A stretch of DNA of 64,000 nt from Ischnura elegans (lineage: Eukaryota; Arthropoda; Insecta; Odonata; Coenagrionidae), in contig NC_060259.1 of assembly GCF_921293095.1 (NCBI RefSeq), positions 42,947,812 through 43,011,811 on the forward strand, read 5' to 3'. Of the stretch, positions 43,955 through 57,568 are shown one piece after another. The notes below the pieces were generated by a model that had not been told where the DNA came from, ran no database searches, and worked only from the letters and a program-made list of their open reading frames with translations. Made by a program: the position numbers and the translations under genes. Each line of letters starts with the position of its first letter. The stretch's first letter is position 1.

Positions 43955-46900
43955 CTCATCTTTTGAATTTCACGATTCATTTCTTCAAATGGAGTTTACT
44001 CATTGATTCGTGTTGTTATCTATACACATGTCATTTATCACCTAGGTGTTACGATTTTATTAGCTCTATTGGTTCACCCAGAATCCATCCTTCAAAATTA
44101 GAGAACTACTGTGCAACTTGGTTATTATGGTCATAACCGTAACGTCAACACGGATATAACGTCATTCGCTCCTAAGTCCCGCCAAACTTAAAGTGTAAGC
44201 ATTGATAAAACCTCGGATTCATCGCCAATCGATTCTAAAACCTTGTACAAAACGTAAAAAAATCCGGCATCAAGCAGCAAAGTAACCTTAGTAAAAGTGG
44301 CTAAAATGGGCGACCTTGGATAAAAACACTTCATTTTAATGACCCTGTTACATACAATTTAAATAGCAAAACGTTATTATTCATAAATTTGGTTGTATTT
44401 ACACCAATAATCTCATTAAAGTATGTATTTCATGAAAAATTGTAACTTTTTATTTCTCGTGTGCTATTGTTTAATTAGCTAAATAATCCTTTTATTGTTT
44501 CACTCTGATATAATAATTTTGTGGTCAATTAAATGACGTTATAATCAAGTTATATTGTATAACTAGATATTATATGCATGGATGCAATGTTAAGATGCGG
44601 AAGAAGAAGTTGGAAACTCTGGCCAAAGCACATTTCCGCAAAGTTGATAGGTATCTACGAGGTCCATATGGGTTTGGGGGGAACTCACGGTGAATGATTC
44701 AGTAACCATTACTTCGGCTTACTAGCATTTAAATAACCTGCAGTGAGGGGGAATGTGGGGTGATTGGGGGCTCTCGGTGAAGCTCATAGTAAGACCCCCT
44801 TATCGGCAGTTTCGTGGGCTTCCCCCGGAAAATTTTAGGAAATTGTATGCCCAGATTTTGACGCTATTCTGGCTTTCAAAAACTAGATAAAATTTAATAA
44901 AAATAGCAATTTCGTTAGGAAAATACTGTGAGAAGTGAAAATTTCACAGCTCATAAAACTTTATAATTTATTATGGTTATTTTATCTTTTTAGTGAATTT
45001 GTCCCTTGAAACTGCACTGCAATATAAAAAACTTCGAATATAACATTTTCAAATAACCCTTTCAAAAAAACATCAGGTTCCCTTTTATCTTCTGACTCCT
45101 CTATTTCATTTTTTATATACTATTTTTTACGCCGAGTATGTTGTAAATAAAGCGGCTAATGAGTAGAAATTTGGTTCAAATACACTTAGTTTTTCTATTG
45201 CACCTTTCATACACGCTTCACGATAGACGCGAGCGTTGCAAGGCATTGTGCCCCCCCCTAAGCTCGGGGCCCTCGGCGATTGCCGACCTGGCCAGACTCT
45301 GCCCACAGAGATAGAATTTTGCCTCGTTAGTAAAGTTAGTGTCATAAATAAGTTCGGTCCATCCCAATACATCGACTGTCAACGACCTATAGTAGGGCCC
45401 GCCCGCCTTTGTGACGGTGCGGGATTCCTCGTCCCCTCCCTTCCTTTCCTATCCTTCCCCTGGAGGTGTCGTCGGGCTCTCATCGCGGCGATGCCTCCAT
45501 TCCTTTTTCCTTCCTCTGTCCTCCTCCTCTCGAGAGGCACGGGCGTATAAGTCTCAGACTTGGTTCCCGGCTCTCGAGTTGTATCCTCGCGGGGCCCGCC
45601 CTGGGACCCCCGAATCCACTGTCATCGACCTGACTCTAATATTTCATAATGTTTACTATTTGCTCTCTTATGCTTGTCCTTAACGCAAATTATTGTCGGT
45701 TGCAGATTCTGCCTATCAAACACATTTTTAAAGTGCTTAAATTATTTAATTTACAGAGCGGCAATATTCCCGAAAGTACCGTTAGTGATGAATACTATTT
45801 AAGAAGGAAGCGATGCGCAATGAATCCAAAACCAAGCCTATCATTATTTAAGAGGCCCTTTATTAACTCGGGACCCTAACTATTTAACGATATGCCAGAG
45901 TATTAAAAAAAATCATGAAACAAAAGAAAAAAAATCTGAAGACGATAAAGAAATGGATACTCTCCATATTTAAAATCGAACTTTTTTAAAATTACATTTG
46001 TTACTCACATTACATTCCAAACTAACGATGTTAAATGTCTACATAATATGGTTCGATGCATTGTAAAAAAGACGCATATACTTGGTATTTCTTCACAAAC
46101 AGGCATTAATGAAATGGTCCTTATTTATTTACATAAACCTAAATGTTGTGAAATTTTCAGTTTTTGTATAACAACACTAGCAATGGCATATACAGCAATA
46201 ATGTATATATTTAATAAAGGCAGTTTCAATCCAGGTGCTTGTACCTTTGAGGATGCAGGAGTGTATAATATACACATTTATTATCATTAAATCCGCCTTC
46301 CCCACTAAAATTCATCAGCGGCTTTTGCATTGTCCAATTTATCGATAGCGATTCATAATGATAAATGTTTTTATCATGTTCAGCCCTATCCCCTTCCATC
46401 GATTTCTTACTTATTTCGTAGGGAATAGTTACTAAAAAAATAGCAGTTACTAAAAAAATACTTATCAAGTGTCTAAAAATGTTTTCAAATCTTTTTAAGT
46501 GTAATTCGATTTAAACAATGAGTATTAGTATTAGTCAACATCACAAGGCTATTTATTATCAAATATTATAACCACATTACCCCTTCAGGGTTGTTTTCTC
46601 AGCCGCTGATTGTGATGGCTTGGCTTGTGCTACATCTAATTTTCTTCTTTCATCTTTACTACTTTTATTTCATTATAAAGTATTTTGCCAAAAAACCTTT
46701 CTGATTTTTGTCGAAACATCCAATCTGTATCATCGCCTTACGCTTAAAATCCCTGCTATCAGTAGTTCCATGACGTTCTTCAGAGACTCTCGGTGAACTA
46801 TTACTCTCGCACAGGGAGCGAGGATTTCTCTTGACTTACTCCCCCATCTCAAGGTTTTCATCCTTTTTAAGCGGAGGATTGTTTGCTATTCTGATTTCTG

Positions 46901-48575
46901 TGTTTGCATAGTTGTGAGTCAATTATCCATAGGAGTTAAACAATCTTCATACTGCCCTTTTTTACTGTACTCCGAAACTGCAAAGAAAATTAGATTCATA
47001 GGGATGGGAAATATATTTCGGATGCCTTTTTCCATCGCTAAGGAGTTGGAGATGGAGTAGTGATCGTGAATTTCCGCTGGAATTATCTTTATTTTCCAAG
47101 AATTAAAGTCTTATGAAATATCATATATTGACATTTTAGTGCACATACCATAATGAGCAAAATAGTACAAGGCAAAACAGATTAAGTCGTAAGCATTCCT
47201 CACAAAACATTGTGGTAACATTTATTACAGATAGAAGTTTGAAAATTTTAATTCACGTCATGTTTTCCTTGTCAATCCACCAAAAATATATATATGTATG
47301 CATGCATGTACCCTTAAAAGGATTCGTACAGATTTAGCATTTTGGAAGCGTCAGCCCATGTATTTACCTTGATTCCAGTAGGAATTTCTAATTTTTGCAT
47401 AAACATCCAAAAATAGTTTCACGTGACAGGAACTGTATAGCTAGTTATCCGAGGAAACAAATATGAACATTCAAAGAATCGAAAGAACAACATTCTTTCA
47501 AGAAAAATAGTATTTAAGGCATTTTTTTACTGTGATTTATAGTTTCGTGAATATGTTAAAATATTATTCGATAAAGTACATTGAGAGATGAATTCATTAA
47601 TATCATAACTACAAAATTGATAAAATTGAAGTGGAAAGATCTTAATGGAAGCACGTAGCTTGATTGTTTTAGATACATTTTTGGTTAAGACGTTGGAAAT
47701 GTATTTACTTGATTGGTGTTCATTATTTTGATCTCATAAGTGCAGCAGAAAGTGAGCAGTTTGAAATATTCAGTTAATGAGCAACTTATTGTGCTCTATG
47801 GTCGCTTCTATGAACCATAGTTAAAATGTAATGCTGCATGCGTGGAGATCTTCGTAAGCGTTCAATTAATTTCTTGATCATGATCCGTAGCCAAGAATCA
47901 ATGACCATATAATTTCCCTTTTGCAGTGTTACCCTCTTTCAAAAGTGAGTACATGACTTTTTTTCTGGATGAAGTCTTTTATTCATCGAATGATATCAAG
48001 GTACTCATCAAAGTGAGTTCTCAGTTCGAGTTCTGGTTTAACACCAGCATTAAAATAATGTATTCTAGCTCTCGATTGTCTATCAGTCAAAATAGCAGTC
48101 TTTATTTTGTCAGGTGGCACTTAGCAAATAATATGGCGTGCAAATATCGGTCAAATATCGACCATATTTCACAAGTTTTACGCTGAAATGACGAGAAGTG
48201 GAAAAGGAGAAAAATGTCTTGATGAAGTATTCATATATCTTAGACCTTTTATGAAAGTATTAATTATTTTTCTTTTAAAAAATGCACAGGTTTGTTCAAG
48301 AGGTAAAAAAATAAAATGAGATACTTGGGCAATAATTTGACGAGAAAAGTTGTACTTGATGTTTTTTCAGCAAGAATTTAAGCTTCTTTTGTTTCAAAAA
48401 TGCTTACTGATTATGATGTCGGCGCTCGAATATTTTTTTCTAGGTTCCACGTTCTAATTTCTTACTGGAGGTATGATTTAAATTTCCATGAGACAATCTA
48501 TATTTTCATTCCAGTCCGTCTTTTATAAAACATTGTAAAAAATGACTGCTGTCTGTTCTGTTTCAGCATTATAAA
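43955..48575. other. Long stretch without supported gene
   Basis: A GC-rich block at 45225-45610 gives two overlapping frames without family likeness and is probably a repeat. The remainder is AT-rich. Nothing else is supported. Confidence 0.3.
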
Positions 48576-51429
48576 CTAATTTTTAGATGTTGGGTGGATT
48601 GGGTGTGATATGTGAGATAAGTCTGGGGGATTAGATTCGAATGCTCGAACTTCTTCCATTCCCGGAGCAACTATGTTCCAGAGTCTGGGGTTTTCCGCTT
48701 TGAAATTCTCGTACCACTTTGCCACCATGGGATACTGGCTGATGTTGAAGTGGATAGCCTCCAGGCAGGCCGTTGCTGTCACTAGAGGGAAGTCCGCAAT
48801 TGTGAGGGTATCTGAAAATAGAATCGTTCAGAGTTGCAATTAAGTATCCTGTTTGCAAACATTCACGCCAGCCAGAATCTACTGAAAAGTCTAAAACTGT
48901 CTACCATCTGAGTGCAAAAAGGCGGTAAATCTTCATATTTTTCTAAAAATGTGAAAAAATTGGCAGTTTACTTATCCTAAAATTGTATAATTACTTTATC
49001 AAATCAAATTAGATAATTGTAATGATATATTTAGTCAAAGGTACCATTTTATTAATGTCGGTACACGTCCTCTTTCCACTATTGCAGCAACAACCAATGC
49101 AGGGTAGATAATTGTATAATAATCGTAGCCTAAACACAAGTCTGCCTTCTAGTAAATCTAAAGGTCTTTACATTTTGTGTTTGTCTTTGTTTGTAATTAA
49201 TATGGAGTGGTAAACATTATTATTATTATTATTAAACAAGAAAAAATACAGCATGGAATTAAACTGATAAACCTAAGAGTAGAAGCTAATATCCTTAAGC
49301 GCAAGGGTCTTAAACTAACTTTTACATTTTTTTATGCATGCTTCCTTTTCAGAAAAATACGTGCGAAAATTAAATTTTTTATGATCGTCGAGTTATCTAG
49401 CTGTAATGGTGTCTGGGTGTGTTCCCTTGATGTGCACCCGCGGAATAAATAAACGCCCGAAGAAATGGCTTAACCTATCAAAGAGTGGATCGTCGATGCA
49501 TTATCTGTTTATAACTGAAAAATTGTGATAGGGCGGTGCATTTGAACAACTTAAGCAAATGCAGTTATTATGCGTCAAAACTAGTCGATAGATTTAAGTA
49601 TTTTTTTATTTCTTTGAGGCTTTGGGGGTATCTACCCCCTCATTTCCCCCATGGTTACGCCACTGCACAGTTACTATTACCGCACTCCATTCCCAAGTGA
49701 GAAACAGTAGAATGCGCTGCCGATGCGGCGAGAGATGACTCGACTTGCTGTGACTTTATATATGCGTTCTGTTCATTACGTTTGGAAAATTGATTGTACG
49801 TTTGGAAGAAAGTATTGCAGACGCGGGTGTCACGTCGCAGAGATGGGCGGTTGAATTACGGAGAACGTGTTTGCTTTATCGCGGCCCGCGCGAAGAAACC
49901 GTTTTTCCACCGGTATGAATTTTCCGCCATCAGTCGCTCTCGCTATTTCGAAGAATATTCGCACAGATGGAAGCACAGACCCGCGCGGCGGCGAGCCTTG
50001 ACCAGCGTTGATAGAATTGACGACTTAGATAGCAGACAGGCCATTGAACCATGCTAAAATCGGCGTGTATGGATCTCAAGAGACTAATATTGCATTACAA
50101 ACGTTTTATTTATTGTATTTATCGACTTATGAAGTTAAATGTTTGTTATTCTGCGATATATTCTTATATAAGCGTAATGTACGTTCTTTTCACTCGCTCA
50201 CTTTGCGACACTACGCCTAATGGTTGGATATGACTTTTTTGTAAATTTTAAACAATTATTTTCTTATTAATAGTGAATTATTTAGAAATTATACATATTT
50301 TATCAAAAATTTCATCTCATTTTGTGGTGACTTATCGCATTCCATTGTAAAAAAAACATCTTACATCCCCTGGTAATATTGGCTACTACCTCAGCACCCG
50401 AAATTCGGCATCATCCATGTGCCGACGCGTCAGTGTGTGTTACGCGACGCGACGTTGCTGTATTCGGGCTACTCAACTGTAATTTTTTGCCGGAGAAGAA
50501 GCATAAGTAATTTTCTGCCGTTGAGGCTCCGAAAATATATTTTCAAAGATTTCAAGATATTTCATTACCTTAAAATTATTACTATTTATTCAATCTTATA
50601 ATGCTGAAATTCCACTCGATTAAGCCGGAAATGATGTCCATTACGTTTAGGAAGATTTGCGTTTTCTGTACAAAGTCGGACTAAATTAGAGTCCGACTTT
50701 GATAAGGAGAAATATCAATTCACTATCTCTATTCTCCAAAGATGCACAGATCAGATGAATGAAATCATGCTAAGCTAATATGTATACATGTACAAGCAAT
50801 AAAAATTAATTTTAGCTTGTCCAGATTTCATTCAAAGACATTCAAGCATTCGAAGGCCGTTATCCACATGAATTTTATTATTTTTGTGAAGCTTAAACTG
50901 CAGGGGGTAGCATGTACCTATTATTGAAATATTTTTATCATAAAAAACGTTCATCCTTACCTCCTGCAGCGTACTTTGTTCCTTGCCTCTCGAGAATTAT
51001 GTTGAACACATTTAGTCCTATATTCATCTTTTTTAGCGATTCTGGAGTGCGCTTGTAGGCATAAAATATTGGAGCCATCTGAAATAAAAATACTGAAATC
51101 AATTTTTTAAATCACTGAGATGGTTCATTCAGCGTAAGTACCATGACTTGATTTTATTAGTTGATGAGCGCATGGATAGTTCAAAGAAGTTTTCCCAGAT
51201 ATACCGACAAATAATTATGAAAATGATAATTTATAAGCTGGGATTCTTTTGCTTTCATTTGTGGAACTAAAATAATGTCATTCATACCACATGCTCCCCG
51301 ATGTACCGGTAGTATGTTGTGAGGTTGAAAGCAAGGCGATGATTGACAACTGCTCTCTTCTGAGGGTCTTTCGGATAGAGGCTGCCATCGGTTGAGTATT
51401 TATCTGCCAGGTACTGAAGAATTGCGATG
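48576..51429 (-). CDS. Glutathione S-transferase, three 3' exons (51429-51288, 51078-50961, 48811-48576)
   Basis: Cytosolic GST, conjugating glutathione to electrophiles in detoxification. The three exons join in phase. The first reads IAILQYLADKYSTDGSLYPK, the end of the thioredoxin-like domain and linker, then RAVVNHRLAFNLTTYY. The second is MAPIFYAYKRTPESLKKMNI. The third reads DTLTIADFPLVTATACLEAI, the conserved N-capping-box helix, then YPMVAKWYENFKAENPRLW and a tail ending in a stop at 48578. Acceptors (CCTGCAG, TTTTATTTCAG, TATTTTCAG) and donors (GTATGA, GTAAGG) fit. About 165 residues of a usual 215-225 are present; the N-terminal exon with the catalytic Ser/Tyr and glutathione site was not found upstream to 64000. 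The last intron (2.15 kb) holds a truncated hAT MITE and a GC-rich patch. Class probably delta/epsilon-like (inference). Confidence 0.9.
49570..49665 (-). mobile_element. hAT-like MITE fragment in GST intron
   Basis: Ends GGTTACGCCACTG and matches, in reverse, the first hundred bases of 4401-4624 (AAAACTAG, TTTGAGGCTTT, the C/G run). The other end is missing. Confidence 0.65.
49680..50060 (+). other. GC-rich, TATA-containing patch in GST intron
   Basis: Clearly richer in CpG than its surroundings, with TTTATATATGCG at about 49754. An open frame at 49794-50057 is unrecognised. It could be an alternative promoter or an old insertion. Confidence 0.25.
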
Positions 51430-51691
51430 CTGCAGGTGTTTGAGAGACATCACACATTAGTATTCAGACAAATAATAGGTCGATTAATACAGATATTTGC
51501 CGTATTGGCTGCAGGAAAATAATTTAATAATCGTGGGCTACGACTTATATTGAATGAATAGCCATGCTATCACACCATGTAAATCCTTATGCTTTATATT
51601 TACCTTAATGAGCATCCCTACGTGCTCATTGATTTACTCTTATGACCTATGACAATAAGATTAAAAATGAAGAATATTGCGTTCAAGTTTG

Positions 51692-51996
51692 CAGTGGCGC
51701 AGCGAGGGGGGGTTTGGGGGATGAAACCCCCCCCTCCCAGAGCTCAGAGAAATTTTTTAGTTTAATCCATTTAACTTCATTGGATCAGTATAAATTATAG
51801 CATAGTCTCAGGGTTAATCAAATATCCCTCAGAAAGCCGTAAAACTCGCTATTTTGAACCATTATTCTTAAAAAATTTCTGGAGGAGGGTCCCTGCAACT
51901 CCTACTAACCCTGATGGCTATGCAACACCCCCCACACTCCTAAGTATTAGTTGGGTCTAAAACCCCCCATAGCCTTAATTCTTAGCTGCGCCCCTG
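51692..51996 (+). mobile_element. hAT-like MITE family H3, copy 3 (305 bp)
   Basis: Starts CAGTGGCGCAGCGAGG, ends AGCTGCGCCCCTG, flanked by the perfect 8-mer CAAGTTTG at 51684-51691 and 51997-52004. It lies about 260 bases beyond the first visible GST exon, probably within that gene's upstream intron. Confidence 0.95.
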
Positions 51997-52305
51997 CAAG
52001 TTTGTATTGGAACGTATATGTTCAAAGGCAATTTCGTTTTCATGATTTCGTTGGTCCGGACAGCGTTTACGTTCGGACAGTATTTTGGCAATCTGCTGGT
52101 AACCTTTAATTCATGTGAGTGAAATTCAAATTGGCAAACTGATGGTCCTATCACACACCAAGTGTATCAACTTAGATCAATCTGGCCGATTCATTACGGG
52201 TCGCTAAGCGAAGCGGACGGAAAAGGCCGATTTTTTAGCGGGAAGAGTGAGCCCTCTTTCGTAATGAGTTTGAAATCTCAGCACGGACGGAGGAGGCCAG
52301 TCTAA

Positions 52306-53107
52306 AGCCTGAATCACACGATCATTGTTTCCATCCCTTTGGAGTGACCGCAACAGCGACCGCGGGAAAAAGACCGCTTCTCGCTTTCATTTTCCGCGAT
52401 GGCTGAAGGGATGAACTTTCCATCCTTTTTTCCATTGCTCGGAACGCCCCTTTTTCCGTAGTTGAAACCATGGCTGGCACCTTCCATCAGCCAATCAGAA
52501 GGCAAGGCCAAAGGGGACTGCATAGAGGAGGCCCAATTCCATCCCACAGAAGGTTGACTTCTGTTGCCACTTCGGTCGCATTTTAATCGGCTTCCAAAAA
52601 TGTCCGCGGCGCGGTGATGAGTGCAAGGCGATCCACTTTTTTCCAATAATTTGCAGTATAACCTTTACAAATGCGAGGAATAGCATTGAAGAGTTATGAA
52701 GTCTATAAATCACAGCATCACGTATGTAAACTTCAGTTGACATCCCTAATTATAACGTATTTCCCTGCGAAACTCGGATCAATTTGTCTGTCAGCGATGC
52801 GAGTGGCGACTTCTGTAAATCAATTTATATGCACGGTGGGTGACAACAAATTTAGACCCCAATTTGAGGATCTCATGTATATATTATTAGTAATAGTCGT
52901 GGCAAGGCCACTAAGAGCGATTTTAACGCCACACACAGCATTTAATTGAATGACAGCTGTAAATACGGAATGTTACGGAAAAAGCGATGGAAAAAGAGAC
53001 GGTAGGAATGAACGTGTGATTCTAAAAATGGTGCATCGAGCGATAACTCTTGGTCGCTGAAAACCTAGTGCTGGAGGGACGGAAAAAGTGATCATGCGAT
53101 TCAGGCT
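52306..53107. mobile_element. Harbinger-like non-autonomous element (802 bp)
   Basis: Ends AGCCTGAATCACACGATCA and TGATCATGCGATTCAGGCT are inverted repeats with few differences. TAA precedes and ATA follows, so a 3-bp target duplication is not proved. A minus-strand frame (52314-52646) is open but resembles no transposase. The core 52505-52905 is also present at 57569-57955. Confidence 0.65.
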
Positions 53108-53294
53108 ATAGCTGTAAATGCATCGTGCAGATTCAGTTCAGTTGCGTATAGCGGCCCTTCTCTGTCACCCAATGGAAATATACGAATTCTAATGTACAAC
53201 AAATAGAGGAAACTAAGCGTTAGCTTAGCATTGGAAAGACGCATTGCAGAATCAGGAAAACACGCAGGAGAGAGGCAAATGATTAGACCGTTTT

Positions 53295-53372
53295 ACACGG
53301 GGCACGTCATTGCGCAATCTGACGTGTGTAGGAATGCGCAGTCGAAATTGCATCGTGCAAAGCGGTAAATTG
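53295..53372 (+). repeat. Uninterrupted relative of 11862-11938
   Basis: TTTTACACGGGGCA, ATCTGACGTGTGTA, GCAGTCGAAATTGC and AAAGCGGTAAATT match the sequence interrupted by the Harbinger MITE at 11942. Confidence 0.6.
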
Positions 53373-53716
53373 CTAGAAAGCATATGAGATTACATGGGTG
53401 CGAGTGGTAAAATAGCCCCTGCTCTAAGTCCGAGCTCGCATTGTCGCAATTTCAAAAAAATGTTTTCAGTGGTAACCTGCGAAATGCGTGTGTTGACGAT
53501 GTAAAACGACCTATAGAATTTACAGGTGAAAATCGATATGCTTAATCCATGCAGGAGAGCGCTACACAACGTGCGGGCTCACTTCCTCATTTCAATTCGA
53601 TCAGAGTTTATTCCTATCTGAGTTCAGTTGGTAAGTGTTGTAATTGTTAAAAAAAATGATGGTATGTGGAACTGTGGCTCCCGTTAATGCATAGGCTGTG
53701 GGAATTGAAGCGCCTC

Positions 53717-53830
53717 ACGGTGGGCTGAAATCGAAAGAGAGTGTAAACAATTAGAAAATGACGTTTTTCGGGGTAGCTACCCATAAATTCGCAAAAATAC
53801 TGAATATGGTTGGAAATCAATGAATACGTT
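53717..53830 (-). repeat. R4 fragment, third locus
   Basis: GTGGGCTGAAATCGAAA and AAAATGACGTTTTT match the reverse complement of the right end of 3393-3957; similarity fades after about 110 bases. Bases 53840-54903 hold nothing recognised. Confidence 0.45.
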
Positions 53831-54903
53831 CCAAATGAATGGCACGCCTTTTTAAATGCCTTTTCTTATTTTAGCATTGTGTCAGAGATTTTCAACCGCG
53901 TAGAAACGTCCTGCAATAAAATATGCGTGATTTAATTTTACATTTTTAATCACGAAAATGGGTTAAATTGGCCTTTTTTAATATTATATTTCTCGGGTAT
54001 TGAATTTTAGTGATTAATTGATGTGTTATGGAGAAATCATGAGAAAAGTTGGCCAATGACTTTTTTATAAAATTTGAGGTCTCTCACACAAGGGCAAACA
54101 CATTGGCCAATTTTAATTTTCAAACACATCACTTCAAATTTCTCCGCTCTCCTCTTTTTGGGAATACGAATGATGATCTTACTTTCATAGTTGATTGATA
54201 TGTTCCCTGTTGAAAATGCGTTTGCGACGCTGAAATTTAAGCTGATTTTTTTGAGCACGTGTCCAAGGCTGTGCTACGAGCGCCAGGAGTTTGGAACCCA
54301 CGATTCATTTAGCTTTTTCGGATGACTTATTCCCCCTCAAGTTCCATATTTTGCATTTATTAAATGACCTCACATGAACCGCAAACTGCAGAAAGGCATC
54401 ACGTCCCATTCGGCTAACTTTACAGGGGAGAGGAAAACCTAGTAAACCCATACATACCGCATAGATAATAAAAAAAATATTTTTGTGTAATATGACTCGG
54501 CATTTGGAACTTGTATGTACTAATAAAATAAGTAAAATATTTTAAGAGAGTTGACTAGAGATTTTTTTGCATCAAGGACAGATTTTTTTTCTGCCGACTG
54601 TTTTCGGGAATTTCATGGAGAACAATCTTTATACAAACAATTTACTTTGGAAAAAATTATTTGAATAAAAAAACTTTGTTTGGCTACATTATTTCAGTTT
54701 TCATGCTCTTTGAATGCTATTCTCGTTCGCCATAACAAAATCAAATTCCAAAAGTTGAATATTTATTCTGGTATGTATACCTTTGTTTTTATTGAGATGT
54801 TCCATTTTTCATGTTAATTGGGAGTACCATTGAATAGAATTTATTGGTAGGATCGCGGATCGACTTTTCTGCGTCCCATAGTTTAAAATAATCCATTGTC
54901 AAG

Positions 54904-55000
54904 CAGTGGCGGATATATATGGGGGGGCGCTCGTCCCCCCTCGCGGGGCCGCCCGCATTGCCTAACATCGTGGAACCACAACTGTAACTATTTTATATCA
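54904..55000 (+). mobile_element. hAT-like left end (CAGTGGCGGAT)
   Basis: CAGTGGCGGATATATATGGG followed by G/C runs is a typical left end. No matching right end or target duplication was found in the next kilobase. Bases 55000-56140 hold only short frames. Confidence 0.4.
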
Positions 55001-56145
55001 TAGGATGGCATTGTCTTGTGTGTACTCCATACGCATTATCAGTTTTAATAAAATTTCTCAAACTTTGTATGTGACTTAATTATTTGCCATTGCTACAAAA
55101 GTTAAGGTAGCTCAAGATATCTTTTGCTCCCATCTTGAGTTTTTTATGTTTCCGCTACGGTTGCCAAGCCGGAAATAAAACATACAGAATGCACGATGTT
55201 AATGTTACACTGCAAGGTGTGGTGCTTCTCGCATGAAAAAGTTATTTCTCTGTATTGTGAGATGGAAGAAGTCCTTATTTGTTTTTTTTTAATCTTTGTC
55301 AATTAAGTTTTTTATGTACCAGTTCAGCATTGAACACCTCTTGTGAGGCCCATTACCGCCATTACCTTCATGGTTAATAAAAGTTATACATTCCTACGTT
55401 AAAAGATTATTTACATCAAAGCCGTTAACAGTTAGCGGTCTGAGATACTATATAGGTGTCTTGGACAGGAATACAAGGGGTACAGTATGCAAATAAGGTG
55501 AACTGGTTGTTAGTTCACACATCTGCCACGGCTAGCGGGCAGCTGTTTACCGCAGAAAGGGAACTAGTGCTGGGCTACACAATATTGAAGGCGTTGTCGT
55601 GCTAATAACAAAGCACTGACCTGTTTCCTCTTTATAGCAAACGGTGAGTCTTGCAACTTACAACAACTAAAAGAAAAAAAAAGAAAAATCGTCCAACTTG
55701 GACATGATGCCTTTCTGCAGTTAGCGATTCATATATATAGTCCACTGCGTACCGTGTCCACTTATCTTCAATCGTATTGAGGGAAGACTCATTGACAAAA
55801 AATTGAAAGGGAGATAAAGCATTTTGGACCTGAGGGAAAAAGAGTTGGCCTTTGAACTAAATAAAATGTAATGGATATCGACATGAACCGTTTACAATGT
55901 TACGAGAGACTGTGTTTAACAGATTATGTTACAAAAGCCACTACGCGGGTTATTTTGGAAACCGCAGGACGAATTTCCAAACAGGAAGTTTTTCGCGAAT
56001 TATACAGCACCATAATAAAATATTGGCCATTATTAAAAATTAAAAGTACATGCAATGAGTCTCAGTAATAATAAAGATACACTAGTATTGTATGTTTCAT
56101 AAATTTTTGAATTGTATGACCCAGGTTTTTTAATTGTATGCACTA

Positions 56146-56647
56146 CCCAAGTAGCAGACGATATCCATCGGATATCTAAATGAGGTTGATATATCCAATA
56201 GATATTTTTATTATACGGTGGATTTTTTGACAATGTTTCATAGATATCCTATTTGTAACATCCACGAAAAGTTTAAAAAATGACATTACATAGATATCTA
56301 TGCTGTAATATCGGTAATATTAAAAAAATTGTAATTCAAAACAGTATCCATAGGTTGCATATGCTCTGGATAGAATTGAATAGCACAGATGATTTGTCTG
56401 TATGCATGTGGATCACCAAGAACCATTTTCTACTCATTAGATGCTGTGAAGATATCTAAGAGATGTTGTAATATGGACCTCCATGTCCTCTGTTGGACAT
56501 CGCTGCAACGTTGCTTGGAGGGTTCTTTGGATATTTGACGGATATCCATAGAACGTTTATTGGATTAACATGGATATTGTACGGATATCATATGTTAACG
56601 CTCATAATGGTGCCTGAATGTTGTTGGGATATCGATTGCTGCTTGGG
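56146..56647. mobile_element. GATATC-rich MITE (502 bp), TA target
   Basis: Left CCCAAGTAGCAGACGATATC and right GATATCGATTGCTGCTTGGG are inverted repeats, flanked by TA at 56144-56145 and 56648-56649. GATATC occurs many times along the element in both halves, giving a quasi-palindromic texture. No transposase. Confidence 0.75.
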
Positions 56648-57568
56648 TATGCCATTCTCAAAGGTTAAAAAAGGTTACATACATACAAATTCTAGTTAGT
56701 GTACAGTGCGAAAACTGGATCAGATCATCAAAAAATTGTAGAAAATATAATATTAGTGTATATATGATTATGTTGCCTGTTACACATTTCCACAAGATAT
56801 CGCCATTCTCCCTTGAGTTGTTCAATAATAAGTATTCAAATATCTTTTCTGATTTCTGGGTGGAATTTTGATTTAAAGAGATGGAGCTTTATAAATAGGA
56901 TAATATTTTCTAGATGTCACTTTATTTAAAACTATTTTATAGCCTCAAAATTATGACAATGGTACGTTCGTACCAATTGCTCGTAAAGTTTAAACGAAGA
57001 ATTCGTTATTTATGGATAGAATCGTGCCAGGCGTCTCAAGTACGAGCTGTGGCTCAATCATGCACTCAATAATAGCCTCCAGTGGCTTTTGATCTAACAG
57101 TAAGCCTTCTTACTGCTGTATCTGCGAACTCTCGACAATTTTGAAAAACGTTCTGTGGAAATCATGTATTTAAATTATTTTCATAGTAATAATTTATCTT
57201 ATGGTCTGCATGCGACTACCTTCCACGTAATCGAGAGCACCTACTTATTCAATGAATAAAACTCGGTGTTGTAATTACTCTTCACCAGACGCTCAGCGAT
57301 CTATAGTGTGGAATTTTTTTTCGTTCGCTCCAGAATTGCTTTTAGATTATGGTGACGCGTATCGTGGCCGCAAAAAGTATTTTTGGTTGTGAGCCAAGGA
57401 GTGCGAAGTGAATAACAATCGTTTGAATGGAGTCCCAGCTAGTGATGACAGAGATCGAGGAAAGCCCATGTAAAAAACTTCGAAAAGTAACGCTGTGTGA
57501 ATTAGCTTCGCTTTTTGCGGATTGAATTTAGACCCTACTGCTCGTGCAGGTCAGTATTGTGATCAAGG

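Noticed and set aside
45236-45683. Overlapping GC-rich frames
   Set aside because: No family likeness, no splice sites, and composition typical of a repeat; open length follows from GC richness.
52314-52646. 110-residue minus-strand frame
   Set aside because: Lies within a TIR-bounded element, no transposase motifs, and the second copy at 57569 does not keep the frame.
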